The translations under genes and the position numbers were made by a program. DNA of 64,000 nucleotides from Psophocarpus tetragonolobus (taxonomy: Eukaryota > Streptophyta > Magnoliopsida > Fabales > Fabaceae). The stretch is from assembly GCA_037954015.1 (NCBI GenBank), contig CM075692.1, forward strand, positions 56,581,730-56,645,729, given 5' to 3'. Positions 1 through 13,165 of the stretch are shown piece after piece (positions within the stretch are counted from its first letter, which is position 1; every line of letters starts with the position of its first letter). Below the pieces are notes generated by a model. The model saw only the letters and a list, made by a program, of their open reading frames with translations, searched no databases and was not told the DNA's origin.

Positions 1-275
1 ATATATAGCATTAAATTTCTACATATAACTTTAAATGATAGTAAAAATTTAATAAATACAATGTATTATTAAATTTAAAAATTAAAATATAACTAATTAG
101 TAACACAATGCTATGGAATGATTTGATTCATATTGATATACGTTATTCTTAATTATATTAATAAATTAAGAAAATAACAATAATTTAAAGAGAAGTGTAA
201 TTTTTTACTATAATTATGAAAAACTACATGAGCTTAATTAATTGTTTAGAGCATACTATAAATAAAAGAAAGCAT
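1..275. repeat. P module, right-hand end (partial copy)
   Basis: This AT-rich stretch matches 13695-13970 and 45495-45790 almost base for base. The shared text includes the segment starting atatatagcattaaatttct and the later gagcttaattaattgtttag. It is the tail of module P, whose start would lie left of the window. The match stops at the shared word agcataatt, where the satellite array begins. No coding potential is seen. Confidence 0.85.
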
Positions 276-3200
276 AATTTGAGCAATGTTTGTTTGATTC
301 AAATAATTTATTATATCAAGTATACATTTGATTAATTTAAAGGTTAGATATTCAAAATATAATTTAAAGGATCTGACTAGTTTGTTTATGGCCACTCTTT
401 CCTTCCTCTTCCCTTTCACTAATTATTTATTTGATTCATTAACACACGTTTTAAGGAAAAAAGGCTCAACCCAAGTTTTGATTTTGAAATATAGCATATG
501 AGGTATTTGGGAATTTAAGGCTTTCGTTGGGACTGAGAGAGGTATTCAGCTACCTTTTTAGAACATATAAAGAAAGAATCTGCAGTAAGAAGAAACAAAC
601 CATAAAACATAAAACCTTATATAATTACAATTTGTTTTTCTATCATTTATGTTACTAAATATTAATTATTATTAACTTTAAAGATACTACCATACCACTA
701 AATCATACAATTTATATAATTTTTAAAGTTGTTACTATCAAATTCAACAAATTTTCTTAACATAAATCATAGAATAGATGTGACTGAATGATGTAAATCC
801 GTTTTGATTAATGTTAACTTGAGCAATGTTGTTTTGAGTCAAATAATTTATTACATCAAGAATACATTGGATTAATGTAAAAGTTAGATTTTCAAAATAT
901 AATTTAAAGCATCTGCTAGTTTGTTTGTGGCTACTCCCTCCTTCCTCTTCCCTTTCACTAATTATTTAGTTGACTCATTAACCTGCCTTTCAGGGGCAAA
1001 CAGGTAAACTCAAGTTTTGATTTTCAAATGTAGCATAGCAGGAATTTGGGAATCTAACGCTTTGGTGGGACTGAAAGAGACATACAACAACCTTTCTAGA
1101 ACATATAAAGAAAGAATCCACAGTGACAAGAAACAAACCATAAAACATACAACCTTATATAATTAGAATCTGCCTTTTCTATAATTTATGTTACCAAATA
1201 TTAGTTATTATTGACTTTAAAGATACACACATACCAACTAAATCATACAATTTGTATACTTTCTAAAGTTATTCTTATCAAATTCAACAAATTTTTTTAA
1301 CATAAATCATAGATGTGATTGAATGATGTAAATCCATTTTGATTAATGTTAATTTGAGTAATGTTAGTTTGAGTCAAATAAATTATTATATCAAGTATAT
1401 GTTTGATTAATGTAAAGGTTAGATTTTGAAAATATAATTTAAAGCATCTGACTAGTTTGTTTGTGGCCACGCTTTCCTTCCTCTTCCCTTTCACTAATTA
1501 TTTATTTGACTCATTAACAGAAGTTTCAGGGGCAAAAGGGTCAACTCAAGTTTTTATTTTGTAATGGAGCATTGTAGGAATTTAGGAATTTAAGGCTTTG
1601 GTTGGGACTGAGAGAGACATTCAACCACCTTTCTAGAACATATAAAGAAAGAATCCACAGTGAACAGAAACAAACCATAAAGCATAAAACCTTATATAAT
1701 TAGAATTTGCCTTTTCTATCATTTATGTTCCTAACTATTAATTATTATTGACTTTAAAGATACAACCATGCCAACTAAATCATAAAATTTATACATATTT
1801 TAAAGTTATTATTATCAAATTCAACAAATTTTTTTATTAGAAATCATAGAATACATGTGACTAAATGATGTAAATCTGTTTTGATTAATGTTAATTTGAG
1901 GAATGTTTGTTTGAGTCAAGTAATTTATTATATCAAGTGTACATTTGATTAATGTAAAGGTTAGATATTCAAAATATAATTGAAAACATCTGACTAGTTT
2001 GTTTGTGGCCACTCTTTCCTTCCTCGTCATTTTCACTAATTATTTATTTGACTCATTAACACGCGTTTCAGGGGCAAAACGGTCAACTCAAGTTTTGATT
2101 TTCAAATGGAGCATGGGAGGAATTTGGGAATTTAAGGATTTGGTTGGGACTGAGAGAGGCAATCAGCCACCTTTCTAGAACATACAAAGAAAGAATCTAC
2201 GGTGAGAAGAAACAAACCATAAAACATAAAATCTTATATAATTAGAATTTGCCTTTTCTACCATTTATGTTACTAAATATTAAACCTTATTGACTTTAAA
2301 GTTATTATTATCTATTCAATTTTTTTAACATAAATCATACAATAGATGTGACTGAATGATATAAATCTGTTTTTATTACTGTTAATTTCGGCAACATTTG
2401 TTTGAGTCAAAACAATTATTATATCAAGTATACATTTGATTAATGTGAAGGTTAGATATTCAAAATATAATTCGAAGTATCTTACTAGTTTGTTATTGGC
2501 CACTCTTTCTTTCCTCTTCCCTTTCACTAATTATTTATTTGACTCATTAACATGCGTTTCAGGGGCAAAACGTTCAACTCAAGTTTTGATTTTGAAATGG
2601 AGCATAGGAGGAATTTGGGAATTTAACTCTTTGTTTGGGACTGAGAGAGGCATTCAGCCAACTTTCTAGAACATATACAGAAAGAATCCAGAGTCACAAG
2701 AAACAAACCATAAAACATAAAACCTTATATAATTAGAATCTTCCTGCTCTATAATTTATGTTACTAAATATTAGTTATTATTGACTTTAAAGATATACCT
2801 ATACCAAATAAATGATACCATTTATATAATGTTTAAAGTTATTGTTATCAAATTCAACAAATTTTTTTAACATAAATCATAGAATAGATGTGACTGAATG
2901 ATGTAAATCAGTTTTGATTAATCTTAACTTGGGCAATGTTTGTTTGAGTTAAGTTATTTTTATATCAAGTATAGATTTGATTAATGTAAAGGTTAGATAT
3001 TCAAAATATAATTTAAAGCATCTGACTAGTATATTTGTGGCCACTCTTTCCTTCCTCCTCCCACTAATTTTTTATTTGACTCAGTAACACACGTTTCAGG
3101 GGTGAAAAGGTCAACTCAAGTTTTGATTTTGAAATGTACCATAGAAGAAATTTAGGAATTTAAAACTTTGGTTGGGACTGAGAGAGACATTTAGCCACCT

Positions 3201-3984
3201 TTCTGGAACATATAAAGAAAGAATGTAGAGTGACAAGAAACAAACCATAAAACATAAAACCTTATATAATTAGAATCTCCCTTTTCTATAATTTATGTTA
3301 CTAATATTAATTATTATTGACTTTAAAGATACATCCGTACCAACTAAATCATACAATTTATATAATTTTTAAAGTTATTATTATGAAATTCAGCAAATTT
3401 TTTAACATAAATCATAGAATAGATGTAACTTAATGATGTAAATCTGTTTTGATTAATGTTAATTTGGGCAATGTTTGTTTGATTCAAATAATTTATTATA
3501 TCAAGTATACATTTGATTAATGTAAAGGTTAGATATTTAAAATATAATTTAAAGCATCTGACTAGTTTGTTTGTAGACACTTTTTCCTTCCTTTACCCTT
3601 TCACTAATTATTTATTTGACTCATTAACACACGTTTCAGCGGAAAAAGGCTCGATCCATGTTTTGATTTTGAAATAGAGCATAGGAGGTATTTTGGGAAT
3701 TTAAGGCTTTGGTTGGGATTGAGAGAGGCATTCAACTACCTTTCTAGAACATATAAAGAAATAATCCACAGTGAGAAGAAACAAACATAGAACATAAAAT
3801 CTTATATAATTAGAATTTGCTTTACTATCATTTATGTTACTAAATATTAATTATTATTGACTTTAAAGATACTACGGTACCACTAAATCATACAATTTAT
3901 ATGATTTTTAAAGTTATTATTATCAAATTCAACAAATTTTTTTAACATAAATCATAGAATAGATGTGATTGAATGATGTAAATC

Positions 3985-4205
3985 CAAGATTAATGTTAAT
4001 TTGAGCAATGTTAGTTTGCGTCAAATAATTTATTATATCAAGTATACATTTGATAATCTAAAGGTTAGATTTGAAAACATAATTTAAAGCATAATTTAGA
4101 TCAGTTTTGATTAATGTTAATTTGAGAAATGTTAGTTTGAGTCAAATAACTTATCATATCAAGTATACATTTGATAATCTAAAGGTTAGATTTTCAAAAT
4201 ATAAT
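3985..4205 (+). repeat. Internal ~120-bp duplication within a satellite monomer (variant A)
   Basis: The segment from gattaatgttaatttgagc to the run taaaggttagattt occurs twice in a row, joined by a short linker that includes cataatttaaagcataattt. This lengthens the monomer step to 659 bp. The first half carries tttgaaaa where most monomers have ttttcaaaa. The same duplicated form recurs in other monomers of this array, so it marks a satellite subfamily. Confidence 0.85.
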
Positions 4206-4639
4206 TTAAAGCATCTGACTAGTTTGTTTGTGGCCACTCTTCTTTCCTTTTCCCTTTCACTAATTATTTATTTGACTCGTTAACAACCATTTCAAGGGCA
4301 AAAGAGTCAACTCAAGCTTTGATTTTGAAATGGAGCAGAGCAGGAATTTGGGGATTTAACGGTTTGGTTAGGACTGAGAGAGGCATTCAGCCACCTTTAT
4401 AGAACATAAAAAGAAAGAATCCAAAGTGACAAGAAACAAACCATAAAACATAAAACCTTATATAATTAGGATTTTCCTGTTCTATCATTTATGTCACTAA
4501 ATATAAATTATTATTGATTTTAAAGATACACCCATACCAGCAAAATGATACAATGTATATAATTTTTATAGTAATTATTATCAAATTCAACAAATATGTT
4601 TAACATAAATCATTGATGTGACTGAATGATGTAAATCCA

Positions 4640-4850
4640 TTTTGATGAATGTTAATTTCAGCAATGTTAGTTTTCAAGTATACATTTGATAATGTAAAGG
4701 TTGGATTTCAAAATATAATTTAAGGCATAATTTAAATCGGTTTTGATTAATGATAATTTGAGCAATGTTAGTTTGAGTCAAATAATTTATTATATCAGGT
4801 ATACATTTTATAATGTAAAGGTTAGATTTTCAAAATATAATTTAAATCAT
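4640..4850 (+). repeat. Internal duplication within a satellite monomer (variant A, second copy)
   Basis: This is the same arrangement as in the preceding monomer: a doubled gttaatttgagcaatgttag region with the linker cataatttaaatcggttttg. The first half has lost part of its sequence around gttagttttcaagtatacat. Its position next to the first variant monomer suggests the variant spread by unequal exchange. Confidence 0.8.
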
Positions 4851-7800
4851 CTAACTAGTTTGTTTGTGGCCACTCTTTCCTCCCTCTCCCCTTTCACTAA
4901 TTATTTATTTGACTCATTAAAAGCATTTCAAGGGCAAATGGGTCAACTCAAGTTTCAATTTTGAAATGGACCATAGCTGGAATTTGGCAATTTAATGCTT
5001 TTGGTGGGACTGCTTTTGGTGGGACTGAGAGAGGCATTCCACCACCTTTGCAGAACATATAAGGAAAGAATCCATAGTTACAAGAAACAAACCATAAAAC
5101 ATAAAACTTTATACAATTAGAATTTGCCTTTTCTATTGTTTATGTTGCTAAATATTCACTTTAAAGATACAATCATACCAACTAAATCATACAATTTATA
5201 TAATTTTTAAACTTATTATTATCAAATTCAACATATTTTTTTAACATAAATCATAGAATAGATGTGACTAAATGATGTAAATCCGTTTTGATTAATGTTA
5301 ATTTCAGCAAGGTTTGTTTGAGTCAAAAGATTTATTATATCAAGTATACATTTGATTAATGTAAAGGTTAGATATTCAAAATATAATTTAAAGCATCTGA
5401 GTAGTTTGTTTGTGGCCACTCTTTCCTTCCTCTTTCCCTTCACTAATTATTTATTTGACACATTAATACATGTTTCAAGGGTAATAGGGTCAACCGAAGT
5501 TTTGATTTTGAAATAGAGCATAGGAGGAATTTGGGAATTTAATGCTTTGGTTGGGACTGAGAGGGCATTCAGGCCCCTTTCTAGAACATATAAAGAAGGA
5601 ATCCATAGTGACAAGAAACAAAGCATAAAACATAAATATTAATTATTGTTGAGATTAAAGATACGACCATACCAACTAAATCATAAAATTTACATAATTT
5701 TTAAAGTTATTATTACAAAATTCTACAAATTTTTTTAACATAAATTATAGAATAGATGTGATTGAATGATGTAAATCCCTTTTGATTAATGTTAATTTGA
5801 GAAATTTTGTTTGAGTCAAATAATTTATTATATCAAGTATACATTTGATTAATGTAAAGTTTACATTTTCAAAATATAATTTAAAGTATGTGACTAGTTT
5901 GTTTGTGGCCACTCTTTCCTTTCTCTTCCTCTTCACTAATTATTTATTTGAGTCATTAACATGTATTTCAGGGATAAAAGGTCAACCCAAGTTTTGATTT
6001 TGAAATGGAGTATAGGAGGAATTTGGGAATTTAGGGCCTTGGTTGGTACTGAGAGAGGCATTCAGCCGGCTTTCTAGAACATATAAAGAAAGAATCCTTT
6101 GTGAGAGGAAACAAACCATGAAACCTAAAACCTTATATAATTAGAATCTGCCTTTTCTATAATTTTTGCTATTAAATATTAATTATTATTGACTTTAAAT
6201 ATACACCCATATCAACTAAATTACACAATTTATATCATTTTTAAAGTTATTGTTATTAAATTCAACAAATTTTTTTAACATAAATCATAGATGTGACTGA
6301 ATGATGTTAATCCGTTTTGATTAATGTTAATTTGAGTAATGTTAGTTTGAGTCAAATAATTTATTATATCAAGTATACATTTGATTAATGTAAAGGTTAG
6401 ATATTCAAAATATATAATTTAAAGCATATGACTAGTTTGTTTGTGGCCACTCTTTCCTTCCTCTTCCCTTTCACTAATTTTTTATTTGACTTATTAACAT
6501 GCATTTTAGGGTAAAAAATGTCAACTCAAGTTTTAATTTTGAAATTGAACGTATCTGGAATTTGGGAATTTAATGCTTTGGTTGGGACTGCGAGGACATG
6601 CAACCACCTTTCTAGAACATATAAAGAAGGAATCCATAGTATCAAGAAACAAAGCATAAAACATAAAACCTTATATAATTCGAATCTGCCTTTTCTATCA
6701 TTTATGTTGCTAAATATTAATTATTATTGACTTTAAAGATACACCCATACCAACTAAATCACAATTTATATAATTTTTAAAGCTATTGTTATGAAATTCA
6801 CAAATTTTTTTTAACATAAATCATATATGTGCCTGAATGATGTAAATCTGTTTTGATTAATGTTAATTTGAGTAATGTTAGTTTGAGTCAAATAATTTAT
6901 TATATCAAGTATACATTTGATTAATGTAAAGGTTAGATACTAAAAATATAATTTAAATCATATGACGAGTTTGTTTGTGGCCACTCTTTCCTTCCACTTC
7001 CACTTCCCCTTCCCCTTCACTAATTATTTATTTGACTCGTTAACACGCGTTTAAAGGGCAAAAGCTTTAACCCAAGTTTTGATTTTGAAATATAACATAG
7101 GAGGAATTTCGGAATTTAACGCTTTGGTTGGGACTGAGACAGACATTTAGCCACCTTTCTAGAACATATAAAGAAAGAATCCACAGTGACAAGGAACAAA
7201 CCATAAAACATAAAACCTTATATAATTAGAATCTGCCTTTTCTGTAATTTATGCTACTAAATATTAATTATTACTGACTTTCAAGATACACCCATACCAA
7301 CTAAATCATAAAACTTATATAATTTTTAAACTTATTGTTATCAGACTCAACAAATTATTTTAACATAAATCATAGAATAGATGTCACTGAATGATGTTAA
7401 TCCATTTTTGATTAATGTTAATTTGAGTAATGTTAGTTTGAGTCAAATAATTTATTATGTCAAGTATACATTTGATTAATGTAAAGGTTAGATGTTGAAA
7501 ATATAATTTAAATCATATGACTAGTTTGTTTGTGGCCACACTTTCCTTCCTCTTCCCTGTCACTAATTTTTTATTTGACTCGTTAACAGGCGTTTTAAGG
7601 GCAAAAGGTTCAACCAGATTTTATTATTTTGAAATGAAACATAGGAGGAATTTAGGAATTTAACACTTTGGTTGGGACTGAGAGACACATACAACCACCT
7701 TTCTAGAACATATAAAGAAAGAATCCTCAGTGACAAGAAACAAACCATAAAACATAAAACCTTATATAATTAGAATATGCCTTATCTGTAATTTATGTTA

Positions 7801-10800
7801 CTAAATATTAATTATTATTGACTTTAAAGATACACCCATACCAACTAAATCATACAATTTATATAATTTTTAAAGTTATTATTATCAAACTCAACAAATT
7901 TTTTTAACATAAATCATAGAATGGATGTGACTGAATGATGTAAATCCGTTTTTATTAATGTTAATTTCAGCAATGTTTGTTTGAGTCAAAAACTTCATTA
8001 TATCAAGTATACATTTGATTAATGTAAAGGTTAGATATTCAAAATATTATTTGAAGCATCTGACTAGTTTGTTTGTAGCCACTCTTTTGTTCGTCTTCCT
8101 TTCCACTAATTATTTATTTGACGCATCAACACGTGTTTCGAGGGCAAAAGGTTTAACTCAAGCTTTTATTTTGAAATGGATCATAAGAGGAATTTGGGAA
8201 TTTAACGCTTTGGTTGGGACTAAGAGACAGACACATGCAGCCACCTTTCTAGAACATATAAAGAAAGAATCCACAGTGACAAGAAACAAAGCATAAAACA
8301 TAAAATGTTATATAATTAGAATCTGCCTTTTTTGTAATTTATGCTACTAAATATTAATTATTATTGACTTTAAAGATACACCCATACTAACTAGATCATA
8401 CAATTTATATAATTTTGAAAGTTATTATTATAAAATTCAACAAATTTTTTTAACATAAATCATAGAATAGATATCACTGAATGATGTAAATCTGTTTTGA
8501 TTAATCTTCATTTGAGCAATTTTTGTTTGAGTCAAATAATATATTATATCAAGTATACATTTGATTAATGTAAATGTTAGATTTTCAGAATACAATTGAA
8601 AGCATCTGACTAGTTTGTTTGTGGTCACTCTTTCCTTCCTCTTCCCTTTCACTAATTTTTTATTTGACTCATTAACACGCGTCTCATGGGCAAAAGTGTC
8701 AACTCAAGTTTTGATGTTGAAATGGAGCATAGCAGGAATTTTGGAATGTAATGCTTGGGTTGGACTGAGGGAGGCGTTCAACCACCATTCTAGAACATAC
8801 AAAGGAAGAATCCATAGTGATTAGAATCTATCTTTTCTATCATTAATGTTACTAAATATTAATTATTATTGACTTTAAAGTTACACCTATACCAGATAAA
8901 TGATACAATCTATATAATTTTTAAAGTTATTATTATCAAATTCAACAAATTTTTTTAACGTAAATCATAGATGTGACTCAACAATGTAAATCTGTTTTGA
9001 TTAATATTAATTTGGGTAATGTTAGTTTAAGACAAATAATTTATTATATCAAGAATACATTTCATTAATGTAAATGTTAGATTTTCAAAATATAATTTAA
9101 AGCATCTGACTAGTTTCTTTGTCGACACACTTTTGTTCGCTTCCCTTTCACTAATTATTTATTTGACTCATTAACAGGCTTTCAGGGCCTAATGGGTCAA
9201 TCCAAGTTTTGATTTTTAAATGGACCATAGGAGGAATTTGGGAAGTTAATGCTTTGGTTGGGACTAAGAGAGGCATCCAGCCACCTTTCTAGAACATATA
9301 AAGAAAGAATCCACAATGACAAGAAACCAACCATAAAACATAAAATCTCAAATAATTAGAATCCGCCTTTTCTATCATTTATGTTAATAAATATTAATTA
9401 TTATGGACATTAAAGATACAACCATACCAACTAATTCATAAAATTTATATAATTTTTAAAGTTATTATTATCAAATTCGACCATTTTTTTAAACTTGAAT
9501 CATAGATATGACTGAATCATCTAAATCGGTTTTGATCAATGTTAATTTGAGTAGTGTTAGTTTGAGTCAAATAATATATTATATCAAGTACACATTTGAT
9601 AATGTAAAGGTTAGATATTCAAAATATAATTTAAAGCATCTGACTACTTTGTTTGTGGCTACTCTTTTCTTCCTATTCCCTTTCACTAATTATTTATTTG
9701 ACTCATTAACACGCATTTCAGGGGGTAAAGGGTCAACCCAAGTTTTGATTTTGAAATGAAGCATAGGACGAATTAGGGAATTTAAGGCATTCAGCCACCT
9801 TTCTAGAACATATAAAGAAAGAATCCACAGTGATAAAATCTTATATAATTAGAATCTGCCTTTTTCTGTAATTTATGTTACTAAATATTAATTATTATTA
9901 ACTTTAAAGATAGACCCATACCAACTAAATCATACAATTTATATAATTTTTAAAGTTATTGTTATCAAACTCAACAAATTTTTTTAACATAAATCATAGA
10001 ATAGATGTGACTGAATGATGTAAATCCTATTTGATTAATGTTAATTTCAGTAATGTTTGTTCGAGTCAAAAAAATTATTATATCAAGTATACATTTGATT
10101 AATGTAAAGGCTAGATATTCAAAATATAATTTAAAGCATCTGACTAGTTTGTTTATGGCCACTCTTTCCTTCCTTTTCCCTTTCACTAACTTTTTATTTG
10201 ACTCATTAACACGCATTTTAGGGTCAACCTAGGTTTCCATTTTGAAATGGAACATAGGAGGAATTTGGGAATTTAAGGCTTTGGTTGGGACTGACAGAGA
10301 CATTCAGCCACCTTTCTACAATCCATAAAGGAAAAATCCAGAGTAACAAGAAACAAACCGTAAAACATCAAACCTTATAAATTAGAATCTACCTTTTCTA
10401 TCATTTATGTTACTAAATATTAATTATTATTGACTTTAAATGTACACCCATACTAGCTAAATGATACAATTTACATAATTTTTAAAGTTATTTATCAAAT
10501 TCAACAAATTTTTTTAGCATAAATCGTGGATGTGATTATGATGTAAATCCGTTTTGATTAGCCTTAATTTGAGCAATGTTAGTTTATGTCCAATAATTTA
10601 TTATATCAAGAATACATTTGATTAAAGTAAAAGTTAGATTTTCAAAATATAATTTAAAGCATCTGAGTAGTTTGTTTATGGACATTCTTTCGTTCCGCTT
10701 CCCTTTCAGTAATTATTCATTTGACTCATTAACATGTATTTCAGGGCCTAAAGGGTCAATCCAAATTTTGATTTCGAAATGGACCATAGGAGAAATTTGG

Positions 10801-11089
10801 GAAGTTAATGCTTTGGTTGGGACTGAGAGAGGCATCCAGCCACCTTTCTAGAACATATAAACAAAGAATCCACGGTGACAAGAAACAAACCATAAAACAT
10901 AAAACCTTATATAATTAGAATCTGCCTTTTCCATCATTTATGTTACTAAATATTAATTATTATTGACTTTAACAATACAACCACACCAATTAAATCATAC
11001 AATTTATATAATTTTCAATTTTATTCTATCAAATTCAACCAATTTTTTTAAAATAAACCATCAATGTGATTGAATGATGAAAACCCTTT

Positions 11090-11310
11090 TGGATTAATGT
11101 TAATTTGAGCAATGTTAGTTTGAGGAAAATAGTTTATTATATCATGTATACATTTGATAATGTAAAGGTTAGATTTGAAAATATACTTTAAAGCATACTT
11201 TAAATTGCTTTTGATTAATGATAATTTGAGCAATCTTAATTTGAGTCAAATAATTTATTATATCAAGTATACATTTGATAATGTAAATGTTAGATTTTCA
11301 AAATATAATT
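11090..11310 (+). repeat. Internal duplication within a satellite monomer (variant A, third copy)
   Basis: This repeats the variant A structure about 7 kb downstream of the first two. The doubled segment runs from the aatgttaatttgagcaatg word, through the linker with catactttaaattgctttt, to a second copy at about 11216. Only standard-length monomers lie between. Confidence 0.8.
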
Positions 11311-12289
11311 TAAAGCATCTGACTAGTTCGTTGGTGACCACTCTTTCCTTCCTCTTCCCTTTCACTAATTGTTTATTTGACTCATTAACACGCGCGTTTC
11401 AGGGGCAAAAACATCAACCCAAGTTTTGATTTTGAAATGCACGATAGGAGGAATTTGAGAATTTAACGCTTTGGTTGGGATTGACTGAGGAATTCAGCCA
11501 CCTTTCTATAAAATATAAAGAAAGAATCCACAGTCACATGAAACAAACCATAAAACATAAAACCTTATACAATTAGGAACTGCCTTTTCTATCATTTATG
11601 TTACTAAATATTAATTATTATTGACTTGAAAGATACACCTATACCAAATAAATCATTCAATTTATATAATTTTTAAAGTTATTATTATCAAATTCAACCA
11701 ATTTTTTTAACATAAATCATAGATATTACTGAATGATCTAAATCTGTTTTGATAAATGTTAATTTGAGCAATGTTAGTTTGAGTCGAATAATATATTATA
11801 TCATTTACACATTTGATAATGTAAATGTTAGATTTTAAAAATATAATTTAAAGCATCTAATTAGTTTGTCTGTGGCCACTCTTTCCTTCCTCTTCCCTTT
11901 CACTAATGATTTATATGACATGTTAGCACGCGTTTCAGGGGCAAAAGAGTCAACCAAGTTTGGATTTTGAAATGGACCAAAGCAGGAATGTGGCAATTTA
12001 ACGCTTTGGTTGGGACAGAGAGAGGAATTTAGCCACCTTTCTGGAACATATAAGGACTGAATCCACACTGACAAGAAACAAACCATAAAACGTAAAACTT
12101 TATATAATTAGAATCTGCCTTTTCTATCATTTATGCTACTAAATAATTATTATTATTGAATTAGAAGATACAACCATACCAACTAAATCATACAATTTAT
12201 ATAATTTTTAAAGTTATTATTATCAAATTCAACAAATTTTTTTAACCCAAATCATAGATGTGATTGAATGATCAAAAGCCGTTTTGATT

Positions 12290-12660
12290 AATGTTAATTT
12301 GAGCAATGTTAGTTTGAATCAAGTAATTTATTATATCAAGTATACATTTGATAATGTAAGGGTTAGATTTAAAAATATAAGTTAAAGCATAAATGATGTA
12401 AGGGTTAGATTTGATAATGTAAGGGTTAGATTTAAAAATATAAGTTAAAGCATATAAGTTAAAGCATAATTTAAAGCATAAATAATGTAAGGGTTAGATT
12501 TAAAAATATAAGTTAAAGCATATAAGTTAAAGCATAATTTAAAGCATAATTTAAATCGGTTTTGATTGATGATAATTTTAGTAATCTTGGTTTGAGTCAA
12601 ATAATTCATTATATCAAGTATACATTTCATAATGTAAAGGTTAGATTTTCAAAATATAAT
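12290..12660 (+). repeat. Expanded variant A monomer with nested short tandem repeats
   Basis: This is the longest monomer step in array 1 (816 bp). It is variant A in which the linker has itself been amplified. The word gggttagatttaaaaatata starts near 12360, 12423 (interrupted form nearby) and 12491, about 63-68 bp apart. Each is followed by copies of aagttaaagcat and ataatttaaagcata. It is a short-period repeat growing inside a long-period repeat. Confidence 0.85.
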
Positions 12661-13165
12661 TTAAAGCATCTGACTAGTTTGTTTGTGGCCACTCTTGCCT
12701 TCCTCTTCCCTTTCACTAATTATTTATTTGACTCATTAAGACGCGTTTCAGGGGCTAATGGGTCAATCCATGTTTTGATTATCAAATGGACCATAGGAGA
12801 AATTTGGAAAGTTAACGCTTTGGTGGGGACAAAGAGAGGCATCCAGCCTTCCAGAACATATAAAGAAAGAAGAATCCATAGTGACAAGAAACAAACCATA
12901 AAACATAAAACCTTATATAATTAGAATCTGCCTTTTCTATCATTTATGTTACTAAATATTAATTATTATTGACTTTAAAGATACAACCATAATAACTAAA
13001 TCATAGAATTTATATAATTTTTAAAGTTATTATTATCAAATTCAACAAATTTTTTTAACATAAATCATAGAATAGATGTGACTGAATGATATAAATCCAT
13101 TTTTATTAATGTTCATTTAAGCAATGTTTGTTTGAGTCAAATAATTTATTATGTCAAGTATACAT

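Larger units (their letters stand above)
276..13165 (+). repeat. Satellite array 1, ~540-bp monomer, about 23 copies
   Basis: Head-to-tail tandem array, all monomers in one orientation. The landmark ctagtttgttt recurs at about 377, 917, 1451, 1991, 2487, 3026, 3560, 4219, 4857, 5400, 5893, 6433, 6968, 7519, 8066, 8608, 9107, 9643, 10146, 10668, 11325, 11860 and 12676. Most steps are 534-551 bp. Other landmarks in order are ccttcctcttccctttcact, tgggactgagagaggcattc, ctagaacatataaagaaaga and ttattattgactttaaagat. Steps near 500 bp come from different deletions in different monomers. Steps of 638-659 and 816 bp come from an internal duplication. Short open frames of 60-120 codons recur on both strands at fixed monomer positions, and I read them as by-products of the repeat. 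A legume subtelomeric satellite with a similar period (khipu of common bean, about 528 bp) is known, but I cannot compare sequences here. Confidence 0.95.

Noticed and set aside
12562..12924. 120-codon plus-strand open frame in the last satellite monomers
   Set aside because: It lies entirely inside one satellite monomer. The same frame is shorter or broken in most other monomers, and it overlaps the complementary frame. No domain is visible.
276..13165. CRISPR-like or gene-family array
   Set aside because: The period is ~540 bp with no short repeat/spacer pattern, no conserved protein and plant introns nearby. It is a satellite array.
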